The notes beneath the pieces are model-generated. The model was not told where the DNA came from, made no database searches, and was given only the letters and a program-made list of their open reading frames with translations. From assembly GCF_029338295.1 (NCBI RefSeq), contig NZ_CP119791.1, positions 868,001-932,000 on the forward strand: a stretch of DNA of 64,000 nucleotides, read 5' to 3'. The DNA is from Haladaptatus sp. QDMS2 (GTDB lineage Archaea; Halobacteriota; Halobacteria; Halobacteriales; Halococcaceae). The position numbers and the translations under genes were made by a program. Below are positions 51,586 to 59,687 of this stretch, piece by piece. Within the stretch, counting starts at the first letter, position 1; every line of letters begins with the position of its first letter.

Positions 51586-51975
51586 TCAGCTTTCTCCTCT
51601 CGGTTCGCTCGCCGGGCCGTCCACGTTGATTGCAGGGGGGCCGGACCCGACGAAGCAGATGACAGCGACCCAGTCTTCTCGCGTCCCGTTTACCACCCGT
51701 CGAATCGTCTGCGGGGGAACGTAGACGAAGTCACCGGCCGCCATTTCGACCGATTCGTGTCCGCCTGGGCCGTATTCGAGCGTCGCCGTCCCCGAGACGA
51801 CGTAAGCGTAGACGTGTCTATCGCCGTTGTGGTGCCACCCGGTTGCCGCGCCGGCGGCGACCCGTGACTGCACCATGAGCGTGTCCGCAGCGTCGAACGT
51901 GCTGGCTCTGAAGACACCTGGTGTGCTCTCTGTTTCTGCGATGTCCTCCTGTCTTCTGACGGTAATCCGGTCCAT
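51586..51975 (-). CDS. Cupin-domain protein
   Basis: The 129-residue single-domain cupin has motif 1 HHNGDRHVYAYVVSG (two His, plus a Glu equivalent) and motif 2 GDFVYVPPQTIRRVVN, where the second-site His is replaced by Thr/Ile, giving a weaker metal site. Substrate unknown. It sits before an AAC(3)-like gene on the same strand, so they may form one unit. Confidence 0.85.
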   Translation of the reverse strand: MDRITVRRQEDIAETESTPGVFRASTFDAADTLMVQSRVAAGAATGWHHNGDRHVYAYVVSGTATLEYGPGGHESVEMAAGDFVYVPPQTIRRVVNGTREDWVAVICFVGSGPPAINVDGPASEPRGES

Positions 51976-52094
51976 CTACATGCACCATCCGTAGAGACGA
52001 CGCGCCAGTGCAAAGCCTCTCGTGGCCCAGTGCGCCCCGCTAACCGGTGTCCCGGGCGACTGCATAGCTCAAGTCGAATTTTGTCCTTACGACT

Positions 52095-52103
52095 CGTTTA
52101 TGG
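52095..52103 (+). promoter_or_regulatory. TATA box of the 52126 gene
   Basis: CGTTTATGG is centred 27 bases before ATG 52126, identifying that start rather than the longer frame beginning at 52030. Confidence 0.55.
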
Positions 52104-52125
52104 TTTCTTCCAACCCTTCTTGACT

Positions 52126-52566
52126 ATGAACATTCGTATCGGTCGTGAACTGCTGCTGTGCGCTAGTGGCGGCCTCCTGCTCCTCGTCGGCGCGAACCTG
52201 CCGTGGGCGCAGGTGAACCCGCACCTCCCCGCATCGGCCGAACTGCCCTTCCTCGTTAGCAACGGGCTGGCGATCGGGTTCGACGCGGTGGACCTCTACA
52301 TCCTGCTCCCGGCCGGCGTGGTGCTCTGCTTGCTCTTGTTCGACGCCCACCCCACTGTCCGGTCCATACTCGCGATTCACTCGGGGGTACTGACGCTGTT
52401 TCTCGCGCTCAGGTACCTCCTCGGCAACTCCCTGTTGGCTGCTAATGCCACGCTCGTCCCCGCGGTCGGACTGTATCTCACGCTACTCGGCGGGGCGGTG
52501 CTGTTGATTGCGGGCTGGACAGGCTCCGAATCTGCCGCCCCTGTCCCGAGTCCCACCGCCCGATAG
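52126..52566 (+). CDS. Four-span membrane protein of unknown function
   Basis: The 146-residue protein has four hydrophobic helices (about 8-26, 48-70, 78-98, 108-130). No catalytic motif. The start is fixed by its TATA box. A conserved short extracellular loop (PWAQVNPHLPASAELP) lies between spans 1 and 2. Function unknown. Confidence 0.75.
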   Translation: MNIRIGRELLLCASGGLLLLVGANLPWAQVNPHLPASAELPFLVSNGLAIGFDAVDLYILLPAGVVLCLLLFDAHPTVRSILAIHSGVLTLFLALRYLLGNSLLAANATLVPAVGLYLTLLGGAVLLIAGWTGSESAAPVPSPTAR

Positions 52567-52596
52567 CCGGGCCTGCTGGGGGAAGGGGCCACGTAG

Positions 52597-52603
52597 ATTT
52601 ATC
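52597..52603 (+). promoter_or_regulatory. TATA box of the lipoprotein gene at 52627
   Basis: GATTTATC is centred 27 bases before ATG 52627. Confidence 0.55.
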
Positions 52604-52626
52604 AATCTTCACGACTGATTTTCTGT

Positions 52627-53019
52627 ATGAACAGACGGCGAGTACTCACGCTCTCCTCCAGTCTGTTGTTCCTCGCCGGGTGTGTCGGAACCACGGACGC
52701 CGCGAAACTCGCCCGCATCGAACTCGCAAACGAGAGGTCCTCTCGCGTCTCGATTTCCCTCTCGGTCGTCGATGCGGGTTCGTCGGTGTACTCGAACGAG
52801 TTCGCCGTCCCGGCGAAAACGGGCGACGAACAGCCGCCGCAGGTCGTCGTGAGCGACGCGCTCCCCGACTCGCCCGGAGAGTACGTCGTTCGCTACACGG
52901 TCAACGAGTTCCCGACGGAGACGTTCGACGTGGCTTCGAACGTGCTGACCGACTGCACCAAGCTTCGACTCACGATTCGAGAGGAGTTCACCGAACTCAC
53001 CTACTCGAACGGGTGTTAA
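52627..53019 (+). CDS. Small predicted lipoprotein
   Basis: The 130-residue protein has a signal of the type MNRRRVLTLSSSLLFLAGC with lipobox Cys at residue 19, and a beta-rich secreted domain (ARIELANERSSRVSISLSVV, in part) with two further Cys residues near the end. A twin-Arg at 3-4 could give Tat export. Its TATA box is well placed, so it is a single-gene leaderless unit. Function unknown. Confidence 0.78.
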   Translation: MNRRRVLTLSSSLLFLAGCVGTTDAAKLARIELANERSSRVSISLSVVDAGSSVYSNEFAVPAKTGDEQPPQVVVSDALPDSPGEYVVRYTVNEFPTETFDVASNVLTDCTKLRLTIREEFTELTYSNGC

Positions 53020-53053
53020 CCGGCTGCCGGAGCGAACAGTCCTGAATCACGGT

Positions 53054-53065
53054 GTGTTGCTCAAC
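53054..53065 (+). repeat. Shared 12-base element upstream of the first SnoaL-like gene
   Basis: GTGTTGCTCAAC lies 72 bases before the ATG at 53137 and is found again before the paralog (53640-53651). The core GTTG-CT-CAAC is an inverted repeat, so it could be an operator copied with the gene. Confidence 0.5.
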
Positions 53066-53136
53066 GATAATCTAAGCTGCCGTCGAAGTAGTCGCTACCA
53101 CTCGCGCTCAGTGAGTAGCGGGGGGTAGGTGGCAAA

Positions 53137-53580
53137 ATGGCGACGACAGACGTTCATGCGGCGAACAAACGGTTGGTCCAGCGCGAGGTGCGCGAAGTGT
53201 GGGCAGAGGTAAACGACGAGAGCATCGCGGCGTTGTTCGCACCTGACGTCGTCATCGGAACTCGTCGGATGGGTGACGAAGAAACACTCGCCTCGCGTGA
53301 CGACATTAGGGAACACCACCGTGAGTGGATGGATGGATTCCCCGATGCAACGTTCGAGATACACGAACTTCTCGCCGAGGGAGACGCCGTCATGTTTTAC
53401 TGGACGATGGAGGCAACGCATACGGGGCAGTTTCGTGGCTATGCACTCACCGGAAACGCCGTCTCGATAGATGGCTTTGGCTTCCGTCGTATTCAGGACG
53501 GGAAAATCACCGTATCAACTGACTCAGCAAGCATGGTCACGCTCCTCGACCAGATTGGTGTGACGATTCCGTCGAGTTAG
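53137..53580 (+). CDS. SnoaL-like / ester-cyclase-family protein, copy 1
   Basis: The 147-residue NTF2-fold protein opens MATTDVHAANKRLVQREV and has the family features RDDIREHHREWMDGFPDAT, MEATHTGQFRGY and GFGFRRIQDGKI. The function of SnoaL-like cyclases varies; the substrate here is unknown. It is a paralog of the next gene (same length, about 60% visibly similar), from a tandem duplication that also copied an upstream element. Confidence 0.85.
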   Translation: MATTDVHAANKRLVQREVREVWAEVNDESIAALFAPDVVIGTRRMGDEETLASRDDIREHHREWMDGFPDATFEIHELLAEGDAVMFYWTMEATHTGQFRGYALTGNAVSIDGFGFRRIQDGKITVSTDSASMVTLLDQIGVTIPSS

Positions 53581-53639
53581 GTGAGCGGTCCGAGTGGAGA
53601 GTGGAAATGCTCGTCCGGGTGACAGTCACCACACCGAGC

Positions 53640-53651
53640 GTGTTGCTCAAC
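53640..53651 (+). repeat. Shared 12-base element upstream of the second SnoaL-like gene
   Basis: Second copy of GTGTTGCTCAAC, 66 bases before the ATG at 53717. Confidence 0.5.
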
Positions 53652-53716
53652 AGTCTTCTTCCGTCCCAACGAAGGAAGTGGTGACGGTCGCTCGTACGAC
53701 GGGCGGTGGTGAAACC

Positions 53717-54160
53717 ATGGCAACAGCAGACGTATCCAACGCGAACAAGGACCTCGTGAACCGCGAGGTCAGGGAGGTGTGGACTGAAGACAACCTGGAG
53801 GTCATCGACGACCTCTACGCGCCAGACGTGAAAATCGGCACGCGCCGGATGGGCGAGCCACAGAAGCTCGCGACCCGAGAGGACATTAAAGCGATACACC
53901 GCGAGTGGGACGAGGGGTTCCCCAACGCAACGTTCACGACGAACGCGATGGCAGCCGAGGACGACGTGGTGTTCCTCTGGTGGACGATGCGGGCGACGCA
54001 CACCGGGCAGTTCCGGGGATTCAAACCGACTGAAAATCCGGTCGAGGTAGATGGCTTTTCATTCCGTAGAATCGAGGACGGGAAAGTCGTCGAGGCCAAA
54101 GACAGCGCGAGCATGACCACGCTCCTCCGCCAAATTGGCGTCGAACTGCCGACCGAGTAG
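53717..54160 (+). CDS. SnoaL-like / ester-cyclase-family protein, copy 2
   Basis: The 147-residue paralog of the preceding gene opens MATADVSNANKDLVNREV, with REDIKAIHREWDEGFPNAT, MRATHTGQFRGF and GFSFRRIEDGKV. The longer frame to 53594 is not supported. The two copies differ most in the middle. Likely formed by tandem duplication; whether both are active is unknown. Confidence 0.85.
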   Translation: MATADVSNANKDLVNREVREVWTEDNLEVIDDLYAPDVKIGTRRMGEPQKLATREDIKAIHREWDEGFPNATFTTNAMAAEDDVVFLWWTMRATHTGQFRGFKPTENPVEVDGFSFRRIEDGKVVEAKDSASMTTLLRQIGVELPTE

Positions 54161-54215
54161 CCGGCTCCCTTTTTTGGACAGTCCTGCCAGTTAGTTTATC
54201 CGCCGTGGGTGAGCC

Positions 54216-55874
54216 ATGCAGAACGATATGTTGCCCAACCGAGACCCACACCAAGACGACGAGCGCCGGGCCGTGACACGGCGCACGCTCCTTCGCGGCC
54301 TCGCGGCGAGCGCCGCAATTGGGGCGAGTGCGACGAGCGTCACGGCGACCGAGACGACCGAGAGCGACGCCTTCACCCGCACCCAGCGCGTCGACATCGA
54401 ATCGTTCGACGGTACGACCATCGCGGCGAGCCTGTACGAACCAACAGCCGAGGGACCACACCCGGCCATCCTCATCACTCACGGCTGGGGCGCGGATAGA
54501 AACGCCGCCTACGTCCGTCGCTGGGCGGAGAACTACGCGAGCAATGGCTACGTGGTCCTGACCTACGACTCGCGGGGCTTCGGCGAATCGGGCGGCGAAG
54601 TGGGCGTCGACGGCCCGAAGGAGGTCGAGGACGCATCGACGCTCGTCTCGTGGCTGGCCGCCCACGACGCGGTCCAGACTGTCGAAGGTGAGCCGGACAA
54701 CCCGCGAGTCGGCATGGACGGCCTCTCCTACGGTGGCGGCATCCAGCTCAACGTCGCGGCCGCGGACGACCGTCTCGACGCCATCGTTCCGCGATGGGCG
54801 TGGCACGACCTGCGCTACGCGCTCGAACCCAACGAGGTCGTCAAAGTCGGCTGGGCAGCACTGCTCTACGCTGCTGGCGTGGGTGGGTCGCGCGGTCTCA
54901 CCTCCGGCGATGGCCTTCCCGACGAGGACGACGCGGAGTACGGCCTCCCGCCGAAACTCCACGAAATCAACACGAAAGCGGCGGCGACCAACGAAATCGA
55001 CGAATCCGGAGAGGCCTACCTCGGTGTTCGCTCGCCCGCAGTTAAACTCGACCAACTCGACACACCGGCGCTATTCCTCCAGGGATGGCCCGACACGCTG
55101 TTCGTCCCGAACGCAGCCCTCTGGACGGCCCAGGCGCTCGAATCGAACGATGTGCCGACGCGACTCGTCTTCTTCGAGGGTGGCCACACCGCCACGGACG
55201 CCGCCGGGGAGGACCAACAGCAGCGACTCGACGCGATGGCGCTGTCGTGGCTCGACGCCTTCCTGAAAGCCCCGGCACAGGCCGACCAGACGGCACGCGC
55301 GGCGGACGCGAAGCTCGCTCCCGTGACGTACTACGAGGTCCAGACAGGCGAGTGGCGCGAGGCCGAAGACGTGCCGAAACCCGACGCAGAAACCCAGACG
55401 CGCCGATTCCGAGACACGAGCGACGGCGATTCGACGGTCGTTCTGAACAGCGTCATTCCGACCGCGACGAGCCACTTCGTCCCCGAGAACGAGGACACGG
55501 CTGGCACGGCGGTCGATTTCGATTTCCCTATCGAGCAGGCACAGGAGATTTTCGGCGCGCCGACAGCACGGCTCACCATCGAGCCACTTGGCCCCGAGAC
55601 ACGCCTCTTCGTTCGAGTGAAACACGTCCGCGACGGCGAAGAAACGCTCATTAACAATCAGGTGACGCCGGTTCGCGTCGAGGGACTGGAACCGACAGAA
55701 ATCGACCTCGAACTCGTCGCCTTCCAGCGGACCTTCGAACCCGGCGACACCCTGCGGATGACGATTGCCACGACGGACGCAGGTTTCTTCGCGTCTCGTG
55801 AATCGGCGGGGGCGCGAATTCACCACACGGCGGAGCGCCCATCCACTGTCGAGTTCCCGACGGTCTACTGGTAA
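54216..55874 (+). CDS. CocE/NonD-type (X-Pro dipeptidyl-peptidase family) hydrolase, exported
   Basis: The 552-residue protein opens with a Tat signal (RR at 22-23, then TLLRGLAASAAIG). Its alpha/beta hydrolase fold has HGWGADRN near 89, nucleophile Ser171 (GLSYGGG), acid Asp near 293 (WPDTLF) and His near 323 (GGHTATD), followed by a C-terminal jelly-roll-like domain (LNSVIPTATSHFVP ...). Substrate unknown. A possible alternative start is ATG 54228, which fits the TTTATC box (54194-54199) spacing better. Ends 10 bases into the convergent surE gene. Confidence 0.88.
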   Translation: MQNDMLPNRDPHQDDERRAVTRRTLLRGLAASAAIGASATSVTATETTESDAFTRTQRVDIESFDGTTIAASLYEPTAEGPHPAILITHGWGADRNAAYVRRWAENYASNGYVVLTYDSRGFGESGGEVGVDGPKEVEDASTLVSWLAAHDAVQTVEGEPDNPRVGMDGLSYGGGIQLNVAAADDRLDAIVPRWAWHDLRYALEPNEVVKVGWAALLYAAGVGGSRGLTSGDGLPDEDDAEYGLPPKLHEINTKAAATNEIDESGEAYLGVRSPAVKLDQLDTPALFLQGWPDTLFVPNAALWTAQALESNDVPTRLVFFEGGHTATDAAGEDQQQRLDAMALSWLDAFLKAPAQADQTARAADAKLAPVTYYEVQTGEWREAEDVPKPDAETQTRRFRDTSDGDSTVVLNSVIPTATSHFVPENEDTAGTAVDFDFPIEQAQEIFGAPTARLTIEPLGPETRLFVRVKHVRDGEETLINNQVTPVRVEGLEPTEIDLELVAFQRTFEPGDTLRMTIATTDAGFFASRESAGARIHHTAERPSTVEFPTVYW

Positions 55875-56635
55875 GTTTCGGCGAGTGCCGTCAGCGCCTC
55901 GTGGTGTTCTGTCGTATGCGGGGCGGTGAGCGGCGAGACGCTGATGCGCCCCTCGACGACGGCACGGCGGTCGCTTCCCCGCGGGTCGGGGATGTCGCCT
56001 GCGGCCATCTTGTCCCAGATGCGGTCGTGGAGGGTGACGGTTTTGCCGTTCTGTTCTGCGTCCATCTGGTAGACGTGAGAGGGCCGGGTGATTTCCATTT
56101 CGGCGGGGTCGTCACCGGGCATCGGCGCGTTCACGTTGAGATAATCGGCTTGCTCGAACACGCCGGCGTTGATGGCGTGGTCTGCGAGGTATTCGGTCGC
56201 GCGGACGGCCTCGCGGTAGGCGTCGGCCGACTCGCGGTGTTTCTTGAACTCCTCCCAGCCACCGGGAATGTACAGCGAGACGGCGATGGCGGGAATGCCG
56301 AAGAAGGCGGCTTCGACGGCGGCACTCACGGTTCCAGAACGTCCGAGAACGTACTCCCCGAGGTTCGCTCCGCGATTGATGCCCGCGACGACGAGGTCGG
56401 GGTCAGGGCCGAGCGACTGGACGCCCGCCACGACGCAGTCGGCCGGCGTTCCCTCGATGGCGTACCCCAGTTCGTGTTCGTGGACGCGGACCTCTCGGGA
56501 CATCTTTCGCCCGACCGCACTCTGGTCTTCCTTCGGAGCGACGGCCGTCACGTTCCCGACCGTCGAGAGCGCATCGTACAGCACGCGAAACCCCGTGCTG
56601 TCGATGCCGTCGTCGTTCGTCAGCAGAATCTCCAT
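55865..56635 (-). CDS. surE: 5'/3'-nucleotidase SurE
   Basis: Survival-protein nucleotidase, active on nucleoside monophosphates. The 256-residue product begins MEILLTNDDGIDSTGF with the metal-binding DD, and has AVAPKEDQSAVG, DLVVAGINRGANLGE and the Asn/Ser pocket. In-frame ATGs at 56641 and 56650 add two or five residues and are possible starts. Last gene of a three-gene minus-strand unit with the methyltransferase and the TyrA-like gene. Confidence 0.94.
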   Translation of the reverse strand: MEILLTNDDGIDSTGFRVLYDALSTVGNVTAVAPKEDQSAVGRKMSREVRVHEHELGYAIEGTPADCVVAGVQSLGPDPDLVVAGINRGANLGEYVLGRSGTVSAAVEAAFFGIPAIAVSLYIPGGWEEFKKHRESADAYREAVRATEYLADHAINAGVFEQADYLNVNAPMPGDDPAEMEITRPSHVYQMDAEQNGKTVTLHDRIWDKMAAGDIPDPRGSDRRAVVEGRISVSPLTAPHTTEHHEALTALAETYQ

Positions 56636-56677
56636 GCTCATATCTCTCATGCGGACGCCGGGGCAAAAACACCTCGC

Positions 56678-58075
56678 CTACGCTGGCATCGAATCGACCG
56701 TCGTCTTGCCGTCCACGACGAGATTGTACGCCTCTTCGTCGTCGTTCCAGAGGACGAGCACGTTCTCGAAGATGAGCAGATCGCCGTAGTCGGCGTCGGC
56801 GAGCGGCGCGTTTAGCGACGTTTCTTTCGTCCGAACGGCGTAGTGGTCGATTCGCTCCGACCCGTCGCCGATTCTGAACAGTTGGTGGGAGTCACCGTCG
56901 GAGAGCGAGTGACTCAACTTCACCGCGAGCAGGTCGATGCGCTTCGTGACGTGCTTTTCCATCTCGTTCATCCGGGCGTACAGGTTGATGTTCGGGTCGA
57001 TGTCGAGGCGCTGTTTGTCGTCCGTCCGGAGAACGGTCCAGGAGTACTGGACATCGACGTTTTCGAACTCACCGTAACCGCCGCCAGCCCGGTCGAGTTG
57101 CGCCTGAAACGGCGGCACTTCGAGGTCGGGTTTGACGTCGAACGACCAGCCCTCGTCTTCGGGTTTGAATCCTGGCCAGATACGCACCGCTGGTCCCCAG
57201 ACCGAGAGGCCGTCTTCGACGGTTCGCTCGACCTGCCGAAGACCGATGCTCGTGTTCCGGTCTGCGGGGGCGATGGCGACGATAGAGCCGTCGTCTGCGA
57301 GGTGCTTTTCGTATTTCCTGACGACGGAAACGGGGTCTTCGAGTTCGCTCAGGACGTTCGAGAACAGCACGACGTCGTAGGTTTCGCTCGGCTGGAAGTC
57401 CTCTGCTGTCTCGCGATGGACAGTCGTCCGGAAGGTGTCGCGCGTCTCCGCGAGCATGTGCTCGAAGATGTCTGCGCTCTCGCTCGGTTCGAGCGCGTGG
57501 TAATCGACGAGCGCGTCCTCGGGGAACAGGTCGTGAATGCCGAGCGCCGGGCCACCCGTTCCTGCGCCCACGTCGAGGATTCTGGTGTGTTCACTCACGA
57601 GGCCGTGGCGAAGCATGTCCGCGAACACGTACTGGGTGCTCGCGTAGTAGTCGGGCAGGTGGTAGACGGCGTAGGCGAGCGCGGCCACCTCGTCGTACTC
57701 GACCGGGTTCTGGGCGAAGTAGTCCTCTTTCAGCTTGCGGATGGTGTGGCGGAGAACGTCGCCGCCCTCACCGTTGGGCCACCCCGGTCCGTACTGACCC
57801 ACGATGCGGTCTTCGAGGCGTTCTGCGTACGCGGCGGGAAACGCCTTCACCCCGTGGAATGTGGTCGATATCGGGTCGTCAGAGGCCGGAACGAAAGTTC
57901 CGTCGCCCGCCTCGACGATACCGAGTTCGACGGCGTGTTCACGGAGCACCTGTCTGACGACGGCCGGGTGGGGTTGCCCGTCTACGTATTCGAAAATCTC
58001 GTCCGGGTCGATGGGTCTCACCGAGCGGAGGTACTTGGCGTTCGAAACGACCTGCGTGCGTTGTTTCTGTTTCAT
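56678..58075 (-). CDS. Rsm22-like class I SAM methyltransferase, cysteine-free
   Basis: The 465-residue protein has SAM motif I (ILDVGAGTGGPALGI) and post-I features (LFSNVLSELED), preceded by AYAVYHLPDYYASTQYVFADML, a pattern of the Rsm22 / METTL17 family that acts on small ribosomal RNA or its assembly. The family's iron-sulfur cysteines are missing: no Cys in the whole protein. A C-terminal small beta domain (LLIFENVLVLWND) is OB-like. It overlaps the upstream tyrA-like gene by 4 bases. Confidence 0.8.
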   Translation of the reverse strand: MKQKQRTQVVSNAKYLRSVRPIDPDEIFEYVDGQPHPAVVRQVLREHAVELGIVEAGDGTFVPASDDPISTTFHGVKAFPAAYAERLEDRIVGQYGPGWPNGEGGDVLRHTIRKLKEDYFAQNPVEYDEVAALAYAVYHLPDYYASTQYVFADMLRHGLVSEHTRILDVGAGTGGPALGIHDLFPEDALVDYHALEPSESADIFEHMLAETRDTFRTTVHRETAEDFQPSETYDVVLFSNVLSELEDPVSVVRKYEKHLADDGSIVAIAPADRNTSIGLRQVERTVEDGLSVWGPAVRIWPGFKPEDEGWSFDVKPDLEVPPFQAQLDRAGGGYGEFENVDVQYSWTVLRTDDKQRLDIDPNINLYARMNEMEKHVTKRIDLLAVKLSHSLSDGDSHQLFRIGDGSERIDHYAVRTKETSLNAPLADADYGDLLIFENVLVLWNDDEEAYNLVVDGKTTVDSMPA

Positions 58076-58803
58076 CGTCGTGATTCGCGATAGAGGGCTT
58101 CTACGCCCGCTGCATCTGATTCGGCGATTCTGCGTGCGGCTTCGGCGACGTCGGCTGCGCCCTCGAACGTCTCTTGAATCTCGGCATAGACACGCGGCGT
58201 CCCAGCGGTGACCTGTGAAACCAAGTCGAACAGTCCCGCCGAGATGGGCGTGTGAAACTCCGCTGGCACCTCTTCTGCGGCGAGTGCAAAGGCGAGAATG
58301 GCGGCGTGGGCCTTCGCCTGGACCGTCTCCATCGCCTCGTCGTGTTCGCGGGCCGTCGTCTCGAAAATCGTGTTCCCGGCGGCTTCGAGCAGTTGGATGA
58401 GGGTTTCGGTGACCGGCCCGCCGGTCTGGGAGACGGCCGCAATCGTCCCGGGTGCGTTGTCCGGGCCGAAGAGGGGGTGGAGGCTCACTCGCTCTGCATC
58501 GGGGGCGTGTTCTGCCATCACCGCAAGTGGCGTCTCCATGACGCCGCTCAAATCGAGGAGCGCGGCGGTCGCCTTCTGGGCGTGGGCTTCAATGGCCCGT
58601 CCGACGACGGACATGGGGACGGCCACGCAAACGACGTCGAACTGGTCGTCTGCCGCGAGTGAGACGGTGTCGCCGCCGACGGATTCTGCGGCGGCGGTTG
58701 CGGCCGCTGGGTCGGTGTCGGCAAACGTAATCTCCCATTCGTCTGCGACGCTCTGGGCGAACCAGCGGCCCATCGCGCCCGCGCCGACGACCAGCAGTTC
58801 CAT
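58072..58803 (-). CDS. tyrA: Prephenate dehydrogenase
   Basis: Oxidatively decarboxylates prephenate to 4-hydroxyphenylpyruvate for tyrosine. The 243-residue protein has an N-terminal Rossmann motif (VVGAGAMGRWFAQSV), DLSGVMETPLAVM and the SLHPLFGPDNAPG substrate loop, and a helical C-terminal half. Shorter than bacterial TyrA because the C-terminal domain is reduced. First gene of the tyrA / methyltransferase / surE unit. Confidence 0.9.
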   Translation of the reverse strand: MELLVVGAGAMGRWFAQSVADEWEITFADTDPAAATAAAESVGGDTVSLAADDQFDVVCVAVPMSVVGRAIEAHAQKATAALLDLSGVMETPLAVMAEHAPDAERVSLHPLFGPDNAPGTIAAVSQTGGPVTETLIQLLEAAGNTIFETTAREHDEAMETVQAKAHAAILAFALAAEEVPAEFHTPISAGLFDLVSQVTAGTPRVYAEIQETFEGAADVAEAARRIAESDAAGVEALYRESRR

Positions 58804-58861
58804 GTCTGCGACCTACCGGGGCGGAAGCAAAAAGGGGTTCGTTTCCCTGAATGCGGAGTAA

Positions 58862-58869
58862 GCTATATC
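58862..58869 (+). promoter_or_regulatory. TATA box of the lipoprotein gene at 58893
   Basis: GCTATATC is centred 27 bases before ATG 58893, so the message is leaderless. Confidence 0.55.
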
Positions 58870-58892
58870 CCACATGTCTGAATAGTTGAATT

Positions 58893-59687
58893 ATGTATTC
58901 TCGAATGATTTTTTCGTCTCTATGCTGTCTCTCCCTCGTCCTCGCTGGATGCTCTGGCGGCCCGTTCTCGTCGCTTACCGACGGGAATGACGTTCCGTTT
59001 GGTGGCTCACCGACACTTGATACGGTCGAGTATCCTCCCGGGGCGTCGAAAGCTGGGTTCACCGACCCCTCACGCATCGTGAATAATTCGAGTGTGGCAC
59101 TCGCCGAGCGCAGTTACACCATGAGGGCTGTGATCAGTTCCACCGACGGCCAGCGGACGTGGAACCGAATCCAGTACTTCGAGAGCAACCCGACTGAACC
59201 CGCCGCGTACACGCTGCAAAAATTTCCAGGGGATACGCACGAAGAGTACGTCAATCGGTCGGGTCGGTACTTCAGGTGCTGTGACGAGGACCCGTCGTAC
59301 GGTTACGACACACCGGAACAGTGGTCGCCACACGACGTTCATCAAGCCGGTATCGATACCAGCACGCGCTATCTGGAAGTCGCCCTCGAGATTGGCGAGT
59401 ACACGGCCACGGACGTGATTCAACGGGAGGGAACGACACTCATCGTGTACAATTTGACCGAGCCCGCAGAGACGTACGACAATCGCTCAATCACGGCGGC
59501 GAAAGGGCACCTTCTCGTCGACCAACAGGGGGTCGTTCACGGAATCAATTTGTACGTCGCAGGAAGTCGACTCGACGAGCCACGAAGCTATACCCGCACG
59601 AAACTCACATACCGCGTGACGCTTACAGAGTCCGTAACCGTCGAAAAGCCGGCGTGGGTCGAGAACGTAACCACGAAGACTGCCTAG
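58893..59687 (+). CDS. Haloarchaeal lipoprotein, DUF7537-like
   Basis: The 264-residue protein has a lipobox LAGC with Cys at residue 20 (SLCCLSLVLAGCSGG) and a secreted domain typical of haloarchaeal lipoproteins (VNNSSVALAERSYTMRAVI, in part; RTWNRIQYFESNP). It lacks twin arginine at the N-terminus, so Sec export is likely. Four Cys residues (after the lipobox, including the FRCC pair) may form disulfides. Function unknown. Overlaps the convergent peptidase gene by 4 bases. Confidence 0.8.
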   Translation: MYSRMIFSSLCCLSLVLAGCSGGPFSSLTDGNDVPFGGSPTLDTVEYPPGASKAGFTDPSRIVNNSSVALAERSYTMRAVISSTDGQRTWNRIQYFESNPTEPAAYTLQKFPGDTHEEYVNRSGRYFRCCDEDPSYGYDTPEQWSPHDVHQAGIDTSTRYLEVALEIGEYTATDVIQREGTTLIVYNLTEPAETYDNRSITAAKGHLLVDQQGVVHGINLYVAGSRLDEPRSYTRTKLTYRVTLTESVTVEKPAWVENVTTKTA

